Shown: positions 61,363 to 64,000 of the stretch, piece by piece
Position numbering within the stretch: position 1 is the stretch's first letter
How the letters are laid out: every line of letters begins with the position of its first letter
Assembly: GCF_022539665.2 (NCBI RefSeq)
Contig: NC_081331.1
Coordinates: forward strand, 8,649,534-8,713,533
DNA length: 64,000 nt
Source of the DNA: Daphnia carinata
Lineage: Eukaryota; Arthropoda; Branchiopoda; Diplostraca; Daphniidae
Direction: 5' to 3'
Program-made: the position numbers and the translations under genes
The notes under the pieces: generated by a model
What the model was told of the DNA's origin: nothing
Databases searched by the model: none
The model's input: the letters and a program-made list of their open reading frames with translations, nothing else

Positions 61363-64000
61363 ATGGACGTGAAGCTGGACTGCGGCGCCACCTGCAACAT
61401 TCTTCCCAAAGAACTGTTTCTTCGCATTCCCAGACATCGGCATCGCCTACGCAGGGGCCCGAGAGTACGCAGTTATGGTGCCTCTAGCGGGTACTTAACA
61501 GCGTTAGGAGTGAAAACATGCAAAGTAAAACACTTAGGGAAAGATTGGGTAGTTGATTTTGTTGTCGTAGATGAGCCGGGCCAGCCAGCAATATTGGGCC
61601 TGCCATCATGCAGGTCAATGGATCTTGTCAGGAGGGTGGTCCGCCGCTCAGTTCACGCCGTAAGCACAGAAAATCAGTGTCTCAACATCGTCAAAGACAA
61701 CAAGGACGTGTTTGAGGGTCTCAGACGGCTTGCGAAGCAACACGACATTAAGATCAAACCTGGTTCCGCTCCGGTGGCTCATGCAGCGCGCAGAATACCT
61801 TATAGGCTGCGAGAACCTGTGACAAAGAAGTTGAAGGCCATGGAGGCCGCAGGAATCATAGCCCGAGTGACCGAGCCAACAGAATGGGTAAGTCCGATGG
61901 TTGTTGTCAGCAAACCAAACGGAGACGTGCGGCTTTGTATGGACCCGTCCGAGCTGAATAAGGCAATACAGCGGCAGCAGTTCTCAGTGCCATCAGCAGA
62001 AGAGTTGTTCGGACGCATAAGCAAGGCCCAGTATTTTGCCGCACTAGACGCAACGTCAGGTTTCTTCCAGATCCCGCTCACTGAAGAGTCATCATACTTG
62101 TGCACCATGGCGACGCCGATTGGCCGCTTCCGTTTTCTACGCCTCCCATTCGGCATAAAGTCAGCACCGGAAGTATTCCAGTGCACGATGTTTCAACTGT
62201 TTGGAGACCTGGAGGGCATGGAGATATACTTCGACGATTTTCTGGTATGGGGAGACCCAGAAGACCAGTTGCATAAGCGGCTAACAGCTCTTTTCGCCCG
62301 TTGCCGACAACACAACTTCAAGTTAAACTTAGAAAAATGCAAGTTCTTCTTTAAAAAGGTACCATGGTTGGGCCACATTATCATGGAGAAAGGGCTACAG
62401 GTCGACCTGTCAAAGATAGAGGCGATAACAAGCATGCCGGAGCCCCGTGACAAACAGGAGTAAACCCGCATCTTAGGTATGGCCACGTATCTAGACAAGT
62501 TTTGTAAAAACTTAGCTGATGTTACTCGCCCCCTGCGAGATTTGCTTAAAGGTGACGCTGAGTGGATTTGGGAGGAACAACAACGAGCAGCGATGACACG
62601 TTTGAAGGACGCATTCGCCTCACTACCCACCCTACGCTTATTCGACCCTGACGTGCCAATAGTGATCCCAGTAGACGCTTCGCCCACGGGACTTGGTGCC
62701 GTTCTTCTTCAGGATGGTCAACCCGTCGCTTACTCCTCATGCTCCCTAACGGACGCACAGAAGCGCTATTTTCAAATCGAGAAAGAGCTGCTGGCCGTTC
62801 AGTTTGGACTACACCGGTTCCGCCAATATTTCTACGGCCAGTCAGTAACAGTCGAAACAGATCACAAACCGCTGGTAGGCCTAGTTGATAAGCCAATTGC
62901 AAATTGCTCTCCTCGGATCCAGAGAATGAGGTTGCAACTCCAGTGTTATGACTTGGTATTGGTTTATAAGCCAGGGCGTGAACTCCACATTGCAGACGCT
63001 CTCAGTCGGGCCCCTCAACCGAAACTCTAGTGGAAGACCTGGCGCAGTCCAGCGAGGAGCAGGTTCACGCAGTGCTAGACGCAGTGATTCCGGTTCTGAC
63101 CACGCGCGCCAGATACGTAGCTGAAACAGCAGTGGACCCTTGTCTACAAGTAGTTCGGGACGTAATGTCACGGGGTTGGCCAGAGCATAAACGGCTGTGC
63201 CCAGAACCGGCAAAACCGTTTTGGAATGTTCGTCATGACTTGGCCGAGGTGAAAGGCCTACTTTTGAAAGGAGAGCGATTGGTCGTCCCTAATTCGCTAA
63301 AACAAGAGGTTTTGAAAGGAATTCACGATGGCCATTTCGGCGAAGTAAAGTGCGTCGAGCGAGCCAAGTCGGTGATCTACTGGCCAGGGTGTACGGAAGA
63401 CGTACGGAATTTGGTTACGGGATGCGCTATCTGCCAAGAAAATAGGAACCGAAACCCGGCTCAACCACTATTTCCGGTCGAGATCGCCGACCACCCATTT
63501 CAAAAGGTGGGAACAGATATTTTTGATTTCCAGGGAACCCAGTACCTACTGCTAGTGGACTATTACAGCAAGTGGCCATGTGCTGTTCCCCTACGCAGCC
63601 TCACAACATCGGCGGTGCTAGCGGAAATGGACCGTGTTTTCGCAGATTTCGGAACCCCCGAACAACTAGTTTCAGACAATGGCCCACAGTTTGGCAGCAC
63701 TGAGTTTCGAGAGTTCTGCAGGCGCCACAAGATCAGGCACACAACGTCGAGCCCAGAGTACCCTCAGTCAAACGGGATGGCAGAGTGCTCGGTACAAACA
63801 ACGAAAAAACGCTGCTGAAGATGTTTGAGGGCGGTAGTTCACTGTGGAAAGCTATGGTGGCCATGCGGTCCACACCTGTCTCGGACAAGCTGCCGTCACC
63901 AGCCGTATTGTTGCAGGGTAGGAACCTTCGGGGCGCACTGCCATTTCTGCCAGAAGCCTTAAAACCCCGTTTCATCAGCGCGTCAACAGTAAAAACCCAG
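61363..64000 (+). mobile_element. Ty3/Gypsy pol, broken; protease, RT, RNase H and integrase; runs off the window
   Basis: In order: protease (LDCGATCNILP, an aspartic DSG/DTG variant reading DCG, at 61375), reverse transcriptase (VSPMVVVSKPNGDVRLCMDP, FGIKSAPEVFQ, catalytic YFDD at about 62228), RNase H (VDASPTGLGAVLL, TDHKPL, ADALSRAP), integrase with HHCC finger (GHFGEV ... CAICQENR) and DDE core (TDIFDF, VSDNGPQFG). Breaks are a TAA stop at 62461 between RT and RNase H with the frame otherwise kept, a one-base frameshift in a C run near 63011 at the RNase H/integrase border, and another in an A run near 63804. Homology then continues to 64000. The copy is therefore not coding-competent. 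The 3' part and second LTR are outside the window. Confidence 0.88.

Overview
The window looks like arthropod nuclear DNA, most probably from a water flea (Daphnia-like branchiopod). That assignment is an inference. It rests on very short spliceosomal introns (mostly 52-150 nt, GT..AG), chitin-binding type-2 (CBM14) domains on a GH18 chitinase fold, metazoan membralin, ALG1 and Tao kinase sequence, and a dense mix of small DNA transposons, SINE-like units and LTR/LINE relics. There is no sign of operons, CRISPR or bacterial organisation.

Layout. 1-7.4 kb (minus strand): the N-terminal five coding exons of membralin (TMEM259), then a complete 12-exon gene for a single-pass receptor with a WSC domain, fibronectin III domains and a tyrosine-kinase-like domain whose catalytic residues are all replaced. 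7.4-10 kb: intergenic DNA with a fold-back element. 10-12.3 kb (minus): a membrane-anchored coiled-coil protein in one long exon. 13.3-17.6 kb (plus): an unprocessed pseudogene of Tao kinase that has lost the kinase core. 17.9-31.1 kb: a transposon-rich stretch holding a TA-flanked MITE, an internally deleted second copy of the coiled-coil gene, a solo LTR with a 4-bp target duplication, a decayed hAT transposase, a LINE relic, a cluster of unassigned gag-like ORFs, a TTA-flanked MITE and a hAT MITE with an 8-bp target duplication. 32.0-33.9 kb (plus): intact ALG1, 8 exons. 33.9-44.8 kb: nearly 11 kb in which I can support no gene. 44.8-52.5 kb (plus): an 11-exon gene for a 2,223-residue secreted chitinase-like protein with a dead GH18 active site, three CBM14 domains and a long AYQAPAP repeat. 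52.5-64 kb: repeats again, with a half MITE, a 1.2-kb TIR element, a MULE transposase relic, a SINE and a broken Ty3/Gypsy pol running off the end.

The intact genes have no evident shared pathway: ER membrane (membralin), ER glycosylation (ALG1), membrane signalling without catalysis (pseudokinase receptor), and extracellular chitin matrix. The two most interesting loci are both predicted pseudoenzymes. In each, exons join with consistent phase into a full reading frame while the catalytic motif is lost. Exon coordinates were derived by hand from splice signals, reading phase and recalled family alignments; no search was run.
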